Source: Balamuthia mandrillaris
Lineage: Eukaryota > Discosea > Longamoebia > Balamuthiidae
Assembly: GCA_031835245.1 (NCBI GenBank)
Contig: JAVKOQ010000100.1
Coordinates: 113,955-177,954 of the forward strand
Reading direction: 5' to 3'
DNA: 64,000 bases
The notes beneath the pieces are model-generated. The model did no database searches. It worked only from the letters and a program-made list of their open reading frames with translations, and had not been told where the DNA came from. Positions 41,201-53,900 of the stretch are shown one piece after another. Made by a program: the position numbers and the translations under genes. Position 1 is the stretch's first letter. Every line of letters starts with the position of its first letter.

Positions 41201-43330
41201 CAGCCGTTGTATGAAATCTACCAACCGCTCATTATACTCTTCTGTATCCTCCGTTTCTTCCTCTCCTGTCCTGCTCTTCATCCGTTCTCTCAGCATCTTT
41301 CGCGTAAATCGATGCTGTGCTGACCTAAAGGTCTCCTTTTCACTCTCTGGTAACTTTTCTCCAGGAGAGGCACTATAAACGAGTTCCAACATATCAACTG
41401 GAACGAGGCTCTTTCTGCCTTTTATCATGCAAAGCCAATAGAGCTCATCGGCTTTACCCAAGATGTGAACCGTCTCTCCTTGTCCAACTCGTTCGTAGCT
41501 GTACTGAGCTGACGAAGGAGAGTTGCTTGGTGGAGCGCAGACAGCGTTAAAGTCCTGTACAGCGAGCGCCTCTGCGCCCAACATATTCGTCATCTGCAGG
41601 ATGAGTTTCTCTTCCAAAGAGGCGCGCATGTAAGACTTAAACTCTTCCGTTTTGGCCACTGCCTCCATCGTTTCGGTTTCTGTCAATAATGTTCTGGCAT
41701 CAGCACTGGAATCTTCCTGCATCCGCTTTTCAGACAAGAAGCTTGCAACAAGAGCCTGGTTGTCCAACATGTCACAGGTTGGGTGAAACAAAAGATCACC
41801 TGTATACAACTGTGCAACAGCAGAGAAGAAGTTAGGTCAACAAACTAGGCAAGAGAGCAGAGAGAGAGAGAGAGAAAGAGAGAGAAAGAATTGTTACCTG
41901 GAACAAAATACAACCAAGGGACCACATATCAATGGCCGGGCCGAAGGGATAACCCCAAGCCACCTCAGGAGCGCGGTAAGGAATGCTTTGCACTTTCAGC
42001 TCTTTATTCTGAGCCTCACTTTCTTCGTAGGCTCTGGCAGCGTCCTCCACGGTCATCGCGTTTCCAAAGTCGATGAGCTTGAGTTCAGCGCTAACTGCAG
42101 CTAAAGCATGCAATAATAGGTCGTCTCTTCTCTTCTTTTTCTTCTTCTTTCCCTTTGTTAGCCCTTCATCACCCGTTGCTTCTCTGTCGTCATCATCATC
42201 GTCTTCGTTGTCATGCAAGTAGTATTCAGAGAGTGTGGAAAAGGAGGAAATATATACAGAAGAAAACAATATGTTGGCCGGTTTGAGGTCAGCGTGAATG
42301 ATGTTGTGCCGATGAATGACGGAGAGACCTACTAACGCCTCAATAGCAACTTTTCGTAGTAGAGACAGTCGTAAGTTGAGAGGTGAAGAGCAAAGTGGAG
42401 AAGCAGGAGAATCGGAAGAGGAGCAAAGAGATTTTAAGGTGGGTCCCAATAGTTCTAGTACGAGACAAAAGTGAGGACCAAAGTAAAAGGTTGCCTTGAG
42501 ACGAACTATGTGATGTGCGTCATAGAGATCAGCTGCATTCAGTTGTTGCAGCTTCTCAGCTTCCTGCAAGAATAAGAGATGTGATTAGGCAGCCGAAAGG
42601 AAGAGAAGAGAATGAGCACAAGAGACGGAGAGAATGAGAAGAGAACAGTTGGCCTAAGAGAAAACAAGGACGAAGGAAGAAACGAGAGAAGCAGAGAAGC
42701 GAAGCGAGGAGAAGAGAGAGAGGAGGAAACAGCAAGTGAACAGGAAAATACCATTTTGCCAATTTGAGCAAAAAACTGGGGGCCAGGCGGGAACGGCGGT
42801 GCTTTCATGACCTTGATGGCGACGTGCTCTGCCGTAACCTCATCGTAGGCCCGCAGCAGCTGCGAATGGGTGCCCTCTCCCAACAGCTCCACCACTCTGT
42901 ACCGGTCGGCCAGCAGAAGGGACTCGTTTAGCCGTTCCAGCGCCAACTTCCCTGTCTCCGGCTCGGTCACGGAGAAGTCTTCTTTGTTGTTGAGGAGTTG
43001 AGAGAGGAGAAGGAGAAAGCGTTGGCGTTGTTTGTGGGCAGCTGCTTTTTTTCCTTTGGGAAGAAAGTTAAAGATCTTTTGTTCAGCGGAAGAGAGGATG
43101 GTTAAGTGCAGAGAAGAAGAATGTTTGGAGGCATCTTCGTTGTGACAGAGAAGAACTTGTGGAAGGGGAATCTCTTCGTTTGCGAAAGCAGAAGAAGAGG
43201 AGGAAGCGGCAGGGGAAAAGACCAATCGACCATTCGTAAGAAGGAGCGTCCCTTCTTGGTTGTTGTGTTGGACACGGCTTTGGAGAAGGACTTCCTCCCC
43301 GTCCTTCATGCGGACGTTACCCTTTTGCAT
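38241..43330 (-). CDS. CMGC (DYRK/CLK-like) kinase with p62-like N-terminus and very long coiled coil
   Basis: Four exons: 42752-43330, 41898-42563, 38934-41809 and 38241-38745, giving 1,541 residues with all phases consistent. Residues 1-105 resemble the PH-like N-terminal domain of TFIIH subunit p62 (VQHNNQEGTLLLTNGRLVFS ... FNFLPKGKK, then FLLLLSQLL). The kinase domain follows: YRVVELLGEGTHSQLLRAYD, VAIKVMKA, LVLELLGPTL, IIHADLKPANIL, LKLIDFGNAM, SIPYRAPEVAWGYPFGPAID. All catalytic residues are present. An acidic/Lys insertion sits between the catalytic and DFG loops. The C-lobe contains an insert of about 140 residues (starting LYTGDLLFHPTCD) before RLLCYDPEKRLTVEQALQHP. About 600 residues of uninterrupted coiled coil and a disordered, basic tail with polyacidic end complete the protein. 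Confidence 0.85.
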
Positions 43331-43490
43331 CCTTGCCGTGCCTTGGTGTTGGCAAAGGGGGGACCCAGGCTTGCTCTTCTGTGTTCTTTTTTCCCCGTTT
43401 CACTTTCTTTTCGGGTTTTTGGCATGGTGTGCGGTTCGACTCACGCCAACAACAACATTCTTTTAATGGTTTATTTTTAAATTCGGTCAA

Positions 43491-43508
43491 ATTCGTGACG
43501 ACATGAAT
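43491..43508. promoter_or_regulatory. ACGA-core palindrome between divergent transcription units
   Basis: ATTCGTG-ACGA-CATGAAT, with 6 of 7 arm bases paired. It lies 161 bp upstream of the kinase gene start (minus) and 3 bp upstream of the ATG at 43511 (plus). Its layout and core match the cluster at 6724-6796. Confidence 0.5.
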
Positions 43509-43510
43509 GG

Positions 43511-43800
43511 ATGGCGCTCGAAGAAAGCTTGGAGCTAAAGGGACACCCAACAGTGGAGACATCTCTTGGGCAGTGCAGCCTTGCGCGGTCTGTCTCTTTT
43601 GTCTCTCAAGCCGTCATTTTTCTCTCTCTCTACTTTTCGTTTTCACGTCCCCATCTCTCTTGGTTATCTTTTCTTCATGCCTCCTTTTTTGATTAACCTT
43701 GCCCCTCCCTCTCCCACCAGGCTGATTCAATCTGGCGGGGAAGTACTGTGTAGCGACGCTTTCCTCCGTGGTTGTTGGATTATGCCTCCAGTCATGGTTG
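43511..43800 (+). pseudogene. Gene fragment, possibly exosome Rrp4-like N-terminus
   Basis: Two short exons can be joined: 43511-43587 and one from 43721 to at most about 43797. They read MALEESLELKGHPTVETS ... LIQSGGEVLCSDAFLRG. The phrase GGEVLCSDAFLRG is weakly like the N-terminal GDTITTDTGFMRG block of exosome subunit Rrp4, but the expected following HGT motif and S1/KH domains are not found downstream. The next kilobase is CT repeats and sequence without coding character. It could be a decayed or truncated gene or an unrelated leader. The ACGA palindrome sits right at its start codon, which argues for a once-functional promoter. Confidence 0.3.
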
Positions 43801-43859
43801 GTGCGGTGCCTTTCCTATTTTTTGTTCTTCCTCGTTCTTCTATCGCGTTCTCTGCACTC

Positions 43860-43906
<47 letters not shown>

Positions 43907-44070
43907 TGCGTACCTTTTCTTTTCCATTCTTTCGTCTTTGGGCTTTCCCTTTCTTTCTGTTTTTCCTTCTCTTCCCTTCTCCTCTCGCTCCAACGTACCC
44001 ACCATTCTTCCTTACAACCCTTCTCAGCTCTCTTCTCTCTCTGCTCTGCTCTCTCTCTCTCTCTCTCTCT

Positions 44071-44112
<42 letters not shown>
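43860..44112. repeat. CT-rich tract with long (CT)n runs
   Basis: Perfect (CT)n at about 43866-43901 and 44050-44110, with T/C-only sequence between. The strand bias matches a plus-strand transcript, as in introns elsewhere here. Confidence 0.85.
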
Positions 44113-44775
44113 CTCACCCTTCTCCCTATCATTGTAAATAAGACAGAAAATCCACAACCCGTCGGCCGACACTCCAACAAAAGCCGCTTGCGAATTAATT
44201 CATCCATGGGCGCCCCACCTCCAAGTGGATGGGTTCGTAATAACACCTCCCTTCCTCCCCTCCCCTCTCCTCCCCTCCCTGTTTGGCCCCTTTCAAAGTT
44301 TTAATCCTGGCCTTTCGCTCAGCGGCACAAGAACTTGCAGTCACCAGCAGGGCTGTTGCTTTTGGTTTTTCTGGCTTCGTTCTCCGCCTCGCCATTGGTG
44401 GAGCGCCAAGTTTCCGCGGGATTGCCCAATGGCGGGGCGGCATCCCCACAGGCATATTGGGCAAAGGTCGGTATATGAAAGACCTGGCGTGGCGCATCCG
44501 TGAGGATGGGGGAGCAAACGTAGCGTATAAAAAGGTTTGCAGCTTTCGTTCATTTCAACCACCCACCACAGTTTCACTCACACACTCACACACGCTTTCA
44601 ACCTTCTCAAAAAATTAGAAGCAATTGAGGAGAGACTCGAGTGAGAACAGGACGTTTCTATTTTTTATTCTTCTTCTGATAGCTGAAGAGTTTAACTATA
44701 TCCTCTCCTGAAGCGCAACCCCTCCTTTTTATTTTTTATCATCATCATCACTGAGCGACCACGACAAACCCTAAG
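44113..44775. other. Upstream region of the giant secreted-protein gene
   Basis: It contains the TATA-like TATAAAAAG at 44526-44534, followed by a TTC/CA-rich leader with no ATG until 44776. Frames across 44283-44560 exist on both strands but show no homology I recognise. The promoter of the gene starting at 44776 is the most likely content. Confidence 0.45.
44526..44534 (+). promoter_or_regulatory. TATA-like box
   Basis: GCGTATAAAAAGG, 242 bp upstream of the start codon of the giant DUF4397-type gene. The leader between them is pyrimidine-rich and could hold a 5'UTR intron. Confidence 0.5.
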
Positions 44776-47700
44776 ATGCGGAGAGAGAGCAACAGGCCAT
44801 CTTCCCTGTTGTTATGGGCCTCCTTAGCCCTACTAGCTCTGTTGGTCCATCTTCCAGCGACAACCTACGCTCAACAACAAGCTGAAGGAGAACTCTGTAC
44901 CGTGAAGCTTGTCAATGCCCTCGATGTCAACGTTCGCTTCAACGTGCTCTTGAACAACGAGCCGCTGGCCTCCGACCTCGGCTATCAGGACAATCAGATC
45001 TTGGGCGGCATCCCCTGCGTCTCAGCCAACTTCCAGGTCGTTCTGGCTGATTCCCAGGCAGCTCCTGGCGGTGCTGAGCAGGCAACCGTCTTGCAGACCA
45101 CCCAGAATCTCCAATCGGGGGCGGGCATCGTGAACTACCTCGTCATCACGGAGGAGCCACTCGGCAGCCAAGCCGCGGCTGTTGGCGGCAGCCAGGTCCT
45201 CTCTAGGAGCTCCGTGACTCTTTTGCTGGGTGAGACCACGGAGCATCAGATCGGGCTGGTGCTGTTGGGAGAGGTCGTCCAGGTGCCGGACTTGCCGCCA
45301 GAGGGCCAGGCCACCATTTCCTTCTGGCATGTCACTCCCTTCTTGGATGGTAATGTACGCGTGGTATTAGAGCCAGCCGCGGCAGGCACCACCGCCACAC
45401 CCATCACCGAGCCCACCACGACTCTCATAGGAGAGGAACCCACTACTGTAATCGTGGACGGCGCTGGCGAGCTGGGAGAGGGAGAACAGACCATCATCTC
45501 AACTACCGCGAGCACCCCCTTGGGCGGCACCGGGGGTGGCCTGACTATAGAGACAGAGTCGAAGAGACAGGCGGCTCAGGGTGGCAACTTGTTGGATTTC
45601 ACGTTGTTCCCCTTCCAGCGCTCTCCCTACACCGAGGTTCCCACCGACGGCATCGCCGTGCTTCGTATCTTCCAGAACGGCAATGAGATCTTCACCAGAG
45701 CCATCGATTTGAGGGACCTGGAACGAGGAGTGACTACCATTTTCATTGCTGGTGAGAATCGAGTCGACCTCTACTTGGAGCCTGACATTGCTCCGGCCGC
45801 TGCTCCTGCCGTGCGATGCCCCATCAAGGTGGTCAATGCCATCGACTCCAAGCTGACCTTCAACCTCTTTGTGGATGATACCATTGTGGCCCAAAACGTG
45901 GGTTATCTCAACACCGAGGCCACTGGCGAGGCCTTCACTTGTGACCAACCAGTCGACATCCGAGTGGTTCTGGCTGGAGCCCCTGGCGCAGGTCTTGGCC
46001 CGAACGCTGAGAATGTGATCGAGCTGAACGACGTCACCCTCCAGAGCGGAGAGGACGTGCTGAACTACTTTGTTCTCACCAACGAAGTCTATGACCAAAC
46101 GGCCACCCTACAGGCCACTACCGCTGAAGCTGTTGCTGGTGCTGGTGCTGGTCAAGAGCAACAGCAACCACAAGAAGGAACTGCTACTGGTGGTCCAACT
46201 GACACCGAAACTGCTGGTGCTGGTCAAGAGCAACCTCAGGAAGGAACCACCCAAGCTGGAATCACCGTTGGGCCTGGTGATGAGGTCGTCACTGACGAAA
46301 CCCAAACCACAACTGCTACTACTACCGATACTGGCGCTCAGCAAGTTGACGTTACGGTGGATGTAGGTACTGTCAGCAGGAGGCAACAACAAGCACAAGT
46401 AACCCAGCCGCAGGTCCTTGGAACGGGATCCGTCAATGAGGACGTTGTCATTGCAGGCCAAGTCGTGCAGACTCGCACCATTCCAGTGATCCTCTTGTAT
46501 GAGGCTGTAACTGTGCCTATACAGGAGCTGAGTGACAACACCGTGGCCCTCTCTTTCTGGAATGTCGCTCCCTTGGCCAACGGTCCCTTGGAGATCCTGT
46601 TGGAGAGGACTACTTCTGTGGCCGCCGAGGTGCCCATCACCACCACCGTTACCCCGGGCTTGCAAACCGACCTAACGGACGGATTCCAAGCCAGCATTAC
46701 GAACAATGCCAACCAGCAACAAACCACGACCACGACCACGACCACGACCACAACAACAGACCAACAGGGTCTTCAGGCTGGTGTCGGAGAGCAAGGTGCT
46801 GGGTTGAGCATTGGAGGAGATGAAGGTCTTCAGGCCGGAGTTGGAGAGGACGGCGCTGGACTGAACATTGGCGGAGAGGATGGCCTTCAGGCTGGAATTG
46901 GAGATGACGGAGCCAACTTGGATGTGGGCTTCAAGAGACAACAGAACCAGAATGAAGTATTGCTTCAAACCACCCTTCCGCAGAACGCCAAGACCGATTA
47001 TCAACTGTTTGACGCCACCGGCTTCGCTGTGCTCCGTGTCTTCTCAAACGGAGAGGAGGTCTTCCGTCGAGCCATCATTCTGAGTGACTTGGGAGGGCAA
47101 GCTGCTAGCGTCTTCATCACTGGCAACAAGAACTTGGACACCATCATGGAGGTGGATGTGGTCCCCAGCGCTCCTGGCTTTGGAGAGTGTAACCTCAAGA
47201 TCGTCAACGCCCTCGACACTCAGCTACCCTTCGATGTGGACCTGGGAGGACGCCGAGTAGCCTCCGCCTTGCCCTTCCAGGCAAGTCAGACCACCGAGGG
47301 AGTGCAGTGCGGCGAAGCCACGTTGACCGTGCGCCTCTCGGGACTGCCCTCCAACCAACCGATCATCCAACAGACGGTCAATCTTCAGAGAGGAGACAAC
47401 GTGCTGAACTACTTCACTTTAACCAACGCCAATGAGGGAGCCACAAACCAGCAGAACATCATCGCACAGGGACTGGTCAACGTTGACGTGCTGTTGGAAG
47501 GCACTGTCATCTCAACACAGCAGATCGACGTAGTCTTGCTCTTTGAGGCCGTCGAAGTGCCTCGTCCCGAGTCGGTGAATACGGCCTATGTCTCCGTGTG
47601 GCATACCTCCTCTCTTGCCACATCTCCTGTTCAAGTGATCATCACTAGCCAGCCTCCTACTGCTGCCACTCTTGGCTTGGAGACCACCACTGCTACTCAA

Positions 47701-50700
47701 CAGCAACAACAGGCCCAAGCCGGTGTTTCGGCAGGTGTTGGCATTGGCGAAGGCGGCGCTGGAGCCCAACTCGGCGGAGCTTCTGTAGGTGCTGGAACAG
47801 GCGGCGCTGGAGCCCAACTCGGCGGAGCTTCCGTCGGTGCCGGCGAAGGCGGCGCTGGAGCTCAACTAGGTGGAGCTTCCGTCGGTGCTGGAGAGGGCGG
47901 AGTTGGAGCTGAAGTTGGTGGAGCCTCTGTTGGCATTGGCAAGCGACAACAGCAAGGCCTCTTGCTCAGCCAGTCCGTCGCTCCCTTCGAGAAGACCGGC
48001 TACCAGCAGGTCAACGCAGAGAACATCGCCTTCATCCGAGTCATACAAAATGGACAGGATATCTTCACTCAGCCCATCAACCTGCCTTTGGCTCGGGGTC
48101 AAGCCATCACCATCTTCATTGCAGGTGAGGATAGCCTCAGCATCTTCATTGAGGAGGACCAAGTGCCTACCGCGGCACCTCAGGTGGGACTTTGTGACAT
48201 CAAGCTCATGAACGCTCTGGATCTGCCCTTGGGCTTGGACGTGACCCTTGGTGGTAGTACCTTGGCCTCTGGGCTCGCCTACCAAAGCCTTAGAAGCTTC
48301 CGAGGAGTACGGTGCGGCACAGCTGAGATGACCATCAGCTTGCAAGGCGCCACTGGACGAACTATCATCAACCAGACAGTGACCATCGCGGAAGGCAACA
48401 ACCTCCTGAACTACTTTGTTATCACCGGAGAGAGCATCAGCGATACCTCCTTCAACGGTGCCGGCAGCAACCTCTTGGACTCTGGATACACAGAGAACAT
48501 CATTGCCAGAGGCCAATTAGAGCTGGAATTGGTGATCGGTACGGACCCCTCTGTTCAGGGTGGAACCCTTTTGGAGAGACAGATCGTGGACGTGGCCCTT
48601 CTCTACGAATCTGTTATCGTGGACTCTGCTCCCTCCAACGAGGTCAACCTAGCTCTTTGGCATGTGGGTCCCGGTGCTGGTCGTCTTGTTCAAGCTACTC
48701 TCTTGGTTCCTCTCGAGACCACCACAGGCACCATTGGTGCCACCACTGGCACCACTACCGCCCAAACTGGCCTTCAAGTACAAGTAGTAGAACCCGATCT
48801 GACCATAGATGCTGGCGAGGACGGCATCGCAGGACTGGACCTCACTTTGGAGGAACGACGCAGACAGTTCCAGGCCGAAGCTGGCTTGGGTGGTGTTGGT
48901 GCTCAAGCTGAATTGGGAGGTGTAAGCGCTCAGGCAGGACTTGGCACTACCACTACTGCGGGAGCGACCACCCCCACTCTTGGCGTGTCTCAAGCCGTCG
49001 AGCCTGGTACCCGCCCTGCTCTAACCACGGAGGTATTGCTCTTGGAGAGAGTACCCTATAGAGGCGTGCCCGCTGGTACCGCCATCTTGGTGCTGCAAAA
49101 CGGTGCCCAGGAAATCTTCCGGCGACTCATCTCTCTCTCGGCTTTTGCTGGTGAGCCTGTCACCGCCTTCATCACCGGCAACGAAGACAATTTGGAAGTG
49201 GTCTTGACAGTGGACGAGGTCACTCCTGGTGAAGAGGAACCCGGAGATATCATCGCCGAGGGTGAATGTAGAGTCAAGATAGTTAATGCCATTGAGGACA
49301 ACATTGCCCTAGATATAAGTTTGAACGACACCGCGATTGCCTTCAGCCTCTTCAGCCAACAAAGCGAGGAAGTGGGTGGATTGCCTTGCGGCGAAAACCA
49401 ACAGCTAGTAGTGACGCTAGTGGGAGCTGCCGCCAACACTGTTGTGCTCAATGAGACCGTAACCATAAATGAGGGCGTGTTGAACTACTTTGTCATTGCG
49501 AAGAACATCCCTGGAGCCCTCACCGAAGCACCCAACGTGGACATCATTGGCTCTGGTACCGTGCCCTTGATTCCAGCTCAGGCCGCAACCCAGGAAGAAG
49601 GCCAAGCAGGAGAACAGCCCATCCTTGAGCCTATTTCTGGCAAGAGACAAGCGCAATCGATAGAAGTGGTGCTTTTGTACAGCCCCCTGATCGTGCCATT
49701 GCCAACCAATCCGAACAACGTGGCTGTCACATTCTGGCATGTTGCTCCTGTGGTCCCTAATGAGGTGGTGCTTAGCCTCCAAAATGTGGGATCCTCTCTT
49801 TCGACTGGATCGTCTTCTTCCTCCTCGTTCTCTTCTTCCTCTTCTTCATCCTCCTCTTCTTCTTCATCCTCCTCTTCCTCCTCCTCCTCCTCCTCCTCCT
49901 CCTCCTCCCCTCCTCCTCCTCCTCGGACGACTCCTCTTCTACTGGAAATGGTGTGTTCCTTCCTTCCGACATAGTCGACTCTACGGCTAACGTGGACCTT
50001 CTCCTCGTGCCCTACGAGCGAGAGACTTACATTGAGCTTCCTGCCAACAACCAGATCCCCGTCAACGTCATCGTAAACAACCGAATTGAGGAGCGAGTGA
50101 CGTTGAACCTGGCTGAGTTCCGCGGAGGAGCTGTCTCCGTCTTCCTTTTGGGCGAAGACACTTTGCTCGTCTTCCGTGACAGAGATGCGGACGCTCCTTC
50201 TGAGCAGATAGCTGGTCTTGGAGCTGAGAACGTGACTGCCATACCTACTGAGAACCAATGTGCCGCCAAGGTGGTCCACGCCATTCCCAATGTGGCCGCT
50301 GTGGACGTCTACATCAACAACGAGCTACTCGTCTCTGGCGTAAGCTACAAGCAGAGCCGCGTCATCGCCGCTCCCTGCGGTGATGTCCTCATTCAAGTGG
50401 CCAGAAGCAACGGCATGGGCCGACTGATCCTCTTTTCTGGCACTGCTAATATGGCACAAGGCACCAACGGCGGTGTGCTCAACTACATGGTTCTGGCTTC
50501 ACAGCAACAGCAACAGCAACAACAGCAGCAAATCGGTGGCGTCTTTGGGGCTGGCGTGAATACCATCAACATCGCGGGGGTAACAACGGAGGATGACCCA
50601 GACCTCGTCGTCGTCACCGACCCTCAAGAGACCGACGTCTTTGAGGAGACAGCCAACTTCCAGGACGGCGGCATTGACCTCAACCTCGATACTGGCCTTG

Positions 50701-51122
50701 GCAAGAAGCGTCAATTCAGCCGCACTACTCCTCCCTTGTTGTTCGAAGTAGTGACCATCCCCGTCTCCATGGATAGCAACAAGGCCTACATAGCCTTCTG
50801 GAATGTCTTCTCTGGAGCGCAGAGCCCCCAGATGACCCTTTCCTTCCCTCAACAAAGCCTGGTGCTCCGGTCCTCTCTTCCTGCTTACCAGCGAGTGGAC
50901 TACGTGCAGCTGCCAAGTCTCCAAGCAGGAACAATTCAGGTGGCTTACCCTGGACTCGGCGCCGTGAATGCGGTCATCAATGTGGATCAGATCAGCGGAC
51001 AGGCCGCCACGCTCTTCATTGCTGGCTCGACTAGTGATGATGTTTGGGTGGAGGTTGATCAGAACCCTGCTCAAGTGCTTAGTGGCCAAACCACTGCTGA
51101 TGAGCCTAATGCTTCACCCTAA
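44776..51122 (+). CDS. Giant secreted protein with six DUF4397-like units and dibasic sites
   Basis: About 2,110 residues, essentially intronless. A signal peptide opens the protein (LLLWASLALLALLVHLPATT). Six tandem units of roughly 300-350 residues follow, each starting with C-x-x-K-(L/I/V)-(V/M)-N-A-(L/I): CTVKLVNALDVN, CPIKVVNAIDSK, CNLKIVNALDTQ, CDIKLMNALDLP, CRVKIVNAIEDN, CAAKVVHAIPNV. Each unit has a second Cys about 35 residues on, an LNYF(V/T) strand and an (F/L)W(H/N)V(A/T/G)P strand. Low-complexity linkers include three GLQAGVGE-x-GAGL repeats and four GGASVGAGEGGAGAQL-type repeats. KRQ or RRQ recurs seven times between sub-domains. A poly-Ser tract at 49805-49935 ends in a frame change: the second half (from about 49935) continues in another frame, so the reference probably has an indel there. 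Family function is unknown; cell-surface or matrix location is inferred. Confidence 0.8.
49805..49935 (+). repeat. Poly-Ser TCN microsatellite with a frame change
   Basis: TCC/TCT repeats encode about 40 serines. At the CTCCCCTCC step near 49907-49915 the frame that continues into unit 6 (SDDSSSTGNGV) differs from the frame of units 1-5. Removal of two bases or addition of one would unite them. No GT-AG intron with correct phase explains the switch. Confidence 0.7.
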
Positions 51123-51878
<756 letters not shown>

Positions 51879-52023
51879 GTTGACGGCCCTGCCTTTTGTA
51901 TTCATCACAAACATAAAACTCACTTGCGTTGAACTGCTCACGCTCTCTTGTGTTCTCTGTTTTTTTTTTTTTTTTTTCAGCCCTTCCACGCCCATCCATC
52001 GTCAACAACAAAAAGACGTTCTT

Positions 52024-53861
52024 TCATTTATCCTGCCACCGCCAGCGAATGATGTGGGGACGCTTGTTTCGTGCTGTCTTCTTGGATGCGTTTCCTCCTC
52101 TGCTTTGTCGACGATTGCTGAACGTATCATTTTCGCTTCCTCTTGTTCTTCTCTCCTCATCCTCGTGTTCTTCTTCCTCGTCTTCCTCTTTCGCTTCCTC
52201 CCCTGCTTCTTTTGTCGTCCTCTTTTGACTCGTTTTGCTGAAGATGAGTGTAGGGTAGTCCTCTTGCAACATATGAAGGAGGTGCCAGCGTTGCCCCTCG
52301 GCAAGGCTTCGCACCGCACTGCGAAGAAGGTTCCGCGTGATCATATCTGGTTGCACACCCGTCTCGTCGGAAAAGAGGTCAAGCACTCTCGCCAGCTGCG
52401 ACCAGCATCGTTTGCGTACGCAGGCGCTGAGGAGCGCGTTGCAAACGAGCAAGTTGGGGCGAAGACCATCCTCTTGCATCTTTTGCATCAGCCGCCACTC
52501 TTCTCTCATCGGTGGTTCCTTTCTGCGTCGAAGTTTGTCTCCCTTGCCTTTGCCGTCTCCTTGTTCTTGCGCCCCTTCCTCCGCTTCTGTACCACTCTCT
52601 TGCTCCTTGTTGAAAAGTACAGAGTGCCCATCAAGGAGGAGGGCATAAATCTCCAAGTTGGGCTTCAGTTCATGCTCCTCCTGCATCTCGTGGAATAGGT
52701 CGTAAGCCCTATCTAAATCGCCACCTTTTATACAGGCCTTCATGAGAGCGCCATAAGTAAAGTGATTGGGAGCCAAGCCAGCCGCTTCCATCCTTTCCTT
52801 TAGCTCAAGGGCCATGGTGAGCCCTCCTCGCCGTGAACTGCACGTGTTGATAAGACTGGTGAAGAGCTTGCCATCAAGCGGCACGGCCTCTTCGTCCATT
52901 CGTTCCAGGAGCGCTTTCACTTTGTCTATTGCGTCCACTACAATGAAAAATGAGAGACTATTAAATAATTGATGAGATTTAGAGAGCGATTTCGTACCAC
53001 TATCGTGGTAGCCTTGAGCTAAGGTGGTGTAGGTAATGACATCTGGTTGCAGTTTAATGTCTTGCGTCATCAGTTGAAACAGGTCCTCCATTGCGTTTAC
53101 TTCTCTGTTCTGTCCCGTCTGATGCAGTACACGATTAAAGGCATGGACAAGGGCGGTTGTGTTGGCGCATCGTTTGACGATTTTCTTTAGCGCCTTTACC
53201 AACCGTTCTGTAGGAGAAAAAACAGGTTAGGTGTCTTCGTGAATTCCTTCAGCGTTAGGAAAGAGAACGAAAATGGTACCTCGATCCTGCGATTCAAATG
53301 GCACGTTTGCAGAGGAGAGGTTGGACAAAATGGCAGTAAACATAGAACTGGTAGGTTCTACCCCATCTGCTTTGGCATTAGCAAGCATTTGTATTGCTTC
53401 CTCTGTTTCAGCATTATCAATGAGGCCTTTGATCAACGCTTCATACGTTGCTACGTCGGGTTTGACTCGGTTTTCTTTCATCTTTCCCAACAAAGCGAGC
53501 GCTTGTCTTGTGTCGCCTGTAGAAGCAGAGCGAAGATGAGTATTTGTGGAATTGCCGCTGAGGCCATCTACAAACCTTGACGAACACAAGCCTCCATGAA
53601 TGCGTTGTAACAGGCTGTACTGGGACGAACGTTGTCACTTTGCATCCTCTGCCAGAGCCTTGGCACCATGGCGTACTCTTTGGACTTCACACAGCAATGC
53701 AACAGCGTCCTGTACGACATTGCACCTTTTTTATCATGCAGATGCAAAGAAACAACAATGTTTGTCTGTGTAAGCATCACCTGTCAGAGCCAAGAGAAGA
53801 GAAGAAGAGCGAATAGACAGAGCAGAAAAGAGGAGATAGAGAAGCAGAGAAGCAGAGAAGC

Positions 53862-53900
<39 letters not shown>

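Noticed and set aside
45022..46751. Minus-strand frames opposite the giant gene
   Set aside because: The third codon positions of the plus-strand gene are G/C-rich, which creates long antisense frames; no homology.
49772..50279. Minus-strand poly-Glu/poly-Arg frames opposite the poly-Ser tract
   Set aside because: Shadows of the TCC/TCT microsatellite in the giant gene; no start context or homology.
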